The notes beneath the pieces were generated by a model. The model did no database searches. It saw only the letters and a list, made by a program, of their open reading frames with translations, and was not told the origin of the DNA. The translations under genes were made by a program, and so were the position numbers. 64,000 bases of DNA from Haplosporangium gracile (lineage: Eukaryota; Mortierellomycota; Mortierellomycetes; Mortierellales; Mortierellaceae): NCBI GenBank assembly GCA_015499985.1, contig JAAAUF010000084.1, positions 1 to 64,000 of the forward strand, given 5' to 3'. This document shows, in pieces, positions 60,501 through 64,000 of this stretch (position 1 is the stretch's first letter; each line of letters opens with the position of its first letter).

Positions 60501-63072
60501 CAATCACGTTTTTTAATGGCATTGTTAACTTTTACATGGTGTTCATATACCAATATGTCATCTGCGCCACTAATTTGTGACTCTGCCTAAAGATTACCGG
60601 CAAAAAGGGCGAATTTTTTACGCCCTCAATATGGTTTCGATCTCTCCGAATGAGAGCAAAAAAAAGAGAAACCTTGCCTGGAAGTGCTCACACTCCTCCA
60701 CCCTTTGCTCCTCCCTGGGTGTGTGTGGTTCGTCTTCTCGGCAGCAAGAGAAAGAGGGGAAGAAGGAGGTGGGGTTGAAACTCGCAAAATGGACATCCAC
60801 TCTCCCCTCCCCCCCACTTTTCTTCAAGTCTCACGAATAACATTCTAGCTGTTGTCCTGTCCAACAGCACACAAAAAACCGTCAAACATACCTTCGTCTG
60901 CGCTGTTTCGTCTTTTGTAGCATTCCCCAGCCCTTTTTCTTGTACAGAAATAAGTCCGTCGCATTTTCTTGTTTCGCTTGTATGTGTTAGTCCGTATGTA
61001 TTGTACCATGCACTGCTTGCAAGCTTGTTTTTTATTTTCCGCCACGGGTCTTTGTATTCACCGGACCTATGATTCTCCTTTCCCTTTCTTCCGGCGCCCC
61101 TAATCCCACCGGTCAGCCTCGGCTAAAAAGCCCTTGTCAACAGCTCATGTCCATTAACCTACTCTCCTTGCGGGACACATTGCAAATGGAAGACATTTGA
61201 CCAACGCTGTGTCTGGCTCATTTAACAAACATAGTGTGAGCGAACGTATGCCTAGATGTTTACCCTTTTTGTCTCTCACTCTCCTTCTCTCCCTTCGAAC
61301 TCTCACTTCACCACTACTCCATCTTGTTTTCCCACACAGGTTTGATAATTCAGGAACAGAACAGGGTGTGGTCTATGGCTCATTCCAGCCTCTTGGAGAT
61401 ACAAATTATAAATACTCTACACCACCCAACTCCTAATTGCAAACCTGGCGAATTTCTATTTTCATAACCACCCGAGGAACGAGAGAGAATAGGCGGGCGG
61501 ACCTTCTTGCCATGCATCCCGAAAAAAGTAGTGCTCACTCATGCCCAGATCTTCATCGCATTTTTTTTTTCTTTAAGAGGGCAAAAAGAAGATTATTTGT
61601 CCTCTGATCCCGACACGAGGCCCACTGGCCAGGCCTACTGTTGGGTATTGTTACAGTCACCTATGTTCTAGGTCCCCGATGGAGTTGATCCATATCCCAG
61701 ATCTGTCCATCCGCCATTATTCACCGCTCATGATTGCTCAATCCTTGCACACTCCACCAATCACACCAATAATAATCCGCCCTTGCCCTGATACTTGTCC
61801 TTGAAGTCCAACGGCGCATGGACACACAACACACGCCGTTGTCCGTGACTCGACCGCTGGGTGATTGAAAGAAAGAGAAAGTTCTCACTTGGAGAACTAC
61901 CTAGATTGTGCACCGATGCAAAATAAAGAAAACAAAGGCATCAAGGTGAGGTGAAAACTGGGAAAGAAGGGATGGAATGGAGAGACTCCGAGAGAGAGGT
62001 ATGCAGGCAGTGTGAGGAAGAGGGATGATGGAAAGGCAGCTGAATAAAAAGAATAAAAACCTTGTTGTTTTTGCTTTTGTTGGCGCTCTCTGTATGGGCT
62101 GAATGTCTAGATTCATCCCTCGATCCTGAACTCTCTTTCTTTATCATTTGTTCCGTTCAAAGAGCGAGTTGAAGGAACGAGTGATGGAATTGAACCAATT
62201 ATGAGGTGCCTTGCAGCCATCATCGGCAACTTCAAAAAAACTTTTCGTCCATCTTCCAACACACAACGCAGCTTTCTCTTTTGTGCGTTGCAAACATAGT
62301 AAATCGAAAGATTTTAAAGGGAGCGGTGCAAATAAACGGGTAGAGATGCCATACACGCCATGGTGCAGCCAGCCTCAGTCCAGTCCCCCTTTTCACCTTT
62401 TCTCTCCGTCTTATTTTTTGTTGTGACATGTCTGCTGCATGGATATCTGCATGTTCCTGTCCAGGCTCCGACCGACCCGAGCACGGTGCAATCGATCTCG
62501 CACACCACACGATCAAACACAAGAAACGAGATGTACAAAGGCCATTTTTTTTTTTTGTTTGCTAACTTTTTTTTGGCTGGCTGTATGTATGTATGCGTGT
62601 CTGGCACAAGACAGACAGGGCTCTCCTTTTTTGATGTTTTGCTGGAAAAAGACTCTCTCCTGGTGCTCTCATATTTTTTTTTTTCTTCTCTTCCTTGGTT
62701 TTATGTAAAAAACAAAGCATCGACGAAGAACAAGGCGAGAAACACAGAAAAACAAAGTTGAGCTCCGTGATCTTGAAATAGAACCTGTTGAACCCGCCAC
62801 TTTCAAGTTGAATTCACTCCCACTCCTTGAATATACGACAACGAGTAAGTGCTCCCTTTTTTTATTCATCATCGTTCACTCCTTTTTTGTCAGTTTTCCT
62901 TCTCTTGATTCATTACACGAGCAAAAAAGAAGGAATTTTGATTGCGCAAAAGTTGGGTTCATATTCCCTTGTTCTAAGTATCTCTGTTGATTACTTCACA
63001 CTCCATAGTAATAACAAGTCTTTTCTTTCTCGTGTTTTGATGGCTCATGGTTCACTGAAGGGGGCCATTCCA

Positions 63073-63080
63073 TATAAAAG
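63073..63080 (+). promoter_or_regulatory. TATA box candidate of the CotH-like gene
   Basis: TATAAAAG lies about 250 bp upstream of the ATG at 63329, followed by a C/T-rich leader (63150-63280). The context CATATAAAAG is shared with the C2H2 gene promoter. Confidence 0.5.
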
Positions 63081-63328
63081 AGTTCAATGCCCACAAACTC
63101 TTGGTTTTTTTTTCTTTGCACCACTCCATACGGCCCACCACCACCACTAACTCATCCCCCCTTCCTTCCCCTTCCCTTCACCACCTCCTCTATCTCCCTC
63201 CCTTCCCTCCTCTCCTTCACCCTCAACCACCTTCATCCTCTCTGTCTTCCTTCTCAACGACAACAACAACCCAGCATCAACCTTGGTTTTTTAACGCACA
63301 TACACAGCTCTTTTTTTTTTCTACACTA

Positions 63329-64000
63329 ATGCGCTCCTTCATTATCCCTGGCCTTCTGGCCCTTGTTGCATCCAGCGCACTAGCTGATGGTAAGTGTAAT
63401 AGTGAGCAACAAAAGGAACCAACGAACAACAATAGCACCAACACTAGCCTCAAAAAAGGAAAAGTTAGGATGAACAATAACTTCATCCTGCAGAACAACT
63501 ATTTAGCCTTCCTGTTACCAATTTACCTGAAAAACATACATTCCACAACAAACTCGTTCCACACCGTTGGACTTTGACCCCTAACAGGACAAACAACAAT
63601 TAACAACAGCACACTCACACAAAACGTCTCCCTCATTACTTCTTCTGTTCTTCTTACAAAAAACAGTTGTGTATAATGTTATCGGCTTCCCTGACACTGA
63701 AAAGGGTGCCTTTGGAGTCATGATCAACAACAAATTGACCCCCCTCACTACTACCGACGCCACCTTCCCCCTCTGGTCCGCCAACGTCGTCGGCGCCAAC
63801 CCCAGCTCTGGCTACCGGTACGTCAAACTCAACGACGATGGCACCATCGTCGACAAGGAGAAGTTCCTTCGTCGCATCGCCACCGTCAAGGCCAGGAATA
63901 CCCCCAACGAGTTCTACCAGCGCCAGAACACCTTCGCGACCTTCCCAGCCCTGCCCCAGATTTACCCCGATGTCCGCCCCAAGGCCTCCAAAGCCTTTGA
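63329..64000 (+). CDS. CotH-like secreted protein, 5' part
   Basis: Two exons are visible, 63329-63389 and 63667-64000, and the frame runs off the window end. Exon 1 encodes a signal peptide (MRSFIIPGLLALVASSALAD). It joins through a 277-nt GTAAGT...ACAG intron to VVYNVIGFPDTEKGAFGVMI, the usual N-terminal beginning of fungal CotH-domain proteins. These belong to the CotH kinase family and are GPI-anchored or secreted in Mucoromycota; some Mucorales members act as cell-surface ligands during host contact. The kinase-like core would lie downstream of the window. A second possible acceptor (CTAACAG, 63582-63588) lies inside the intron, but it does not give the family start. GC-rich codon choice suggests strong expression. 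Confidence 0.85.

Larger units (their letters stand above)
50159..63328. other. 13.2-kb stretch without a recognised protein gene
   Basis: Open frames are short, AT-biased and without any domain I know. It holds several microsatellites, purine/pyrimidine strings and A/T homopolymers (for example 52088-52111 and 54147-54165), plus three copies of a 12-bp motif (50277, 52442, 58643). A (GACG)-rich segment with GGAC units occurs at 52625-52660 and 52759-52780. One small GC-richer open frame near 60.2-60.5 kb is listed separately. Like the left flank, it may be regulatory DNA, non-coding RNA genes or decayed repeats. Confidence 0.55.

Noticed and set aside
1..64000. CRISPR arrays, rRNA genes, integrase or transposase genes
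   Set aside because: No regularly spaced repeats, no rRNA-like sequence and no recognised mobile-element protein were seen on either strand.

Overview
This window is nuclear DNA of a filamentous fungus. It looks like an early-diverging Mucoromycota member, most likely Mortierellomycotina-like; this is an inference from gene content and style. The genes have many short GT-AG introns with GTAAGT/GTATGT donors and pyrimidine-rich 5' leaders. Marker genes include a CotH-family secreted protein, a CreA/Mig1-type zinc-finger regulator, a BCAS3 homologue, a fungal PX-PH phospholipase D and an F-box protein. There is no bacterial-style operon, CRISPR array, rRNA gene or convincing tRNA gene. One run of 481 N (37977-38457) marks an assembly gap.

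Positions 1-36.5 kb form a dense gene block. In order it holds: a five-exon GNAT-fold protein (+); a disordered Ser/Thr-rich protein (-); phospholipase D (+); the relic of a protein kinase; a PPPDE-thioredoxin-PUL protein (-); a heme-oxygenase-like tail-anchored protein (+); an ABHD1/EMB8-type hydrolase (-); an eleven-exon fusion of an alpha/beta hydrolase with a tyrosine-phosphatase-like domain (-); a nuclease-like protein of unknown function (+); degenerate direct repeats; an Xaa-Pro dipeptidase (+); a single-exon F-box protein (+); and a ten-exon BCAS3 homologue (+). Several pairs are head-to-head and share short bidirectional promoter regions (5.2-6.0, 15.5-15.85 and 22.47-22.89 kb).

Positions 36.5-63.3 kb are very different. 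A single-exon C2H2 transcription factor with four fingers (48914-50158) sits between about 12.4 kb and 13.2 kb of sequence in which no protein gene can be recognised. This flanking DNA is rich in homopolymer A/T tracts and microsatellites and carries a recurrent 12-bp motif. The window ends inside a secreted CotH-like gene.

Themes that can be inferred are membrane lipid signalling and lipid hydrolysis (phospholipase D, ABHD1-type hydrolase, hydrolase-phosphatase fusion), autophagy or membrane scaffolding (BCAS3), protein turnover (PPPDE-PUL, prolidase, F-box) and carbon regulation (CreA-like). Nothing indicates that they form one pathway or cluster. The most unusual points are the frameshift-riddled kinase relic, the hydrolase-phosphatase fusion, the heme oxygenase lacking the usual catalytic Asp, a GC-AG intron, an intron whose retention would create a membrane anchor, and the isolated zinc-finger gene.
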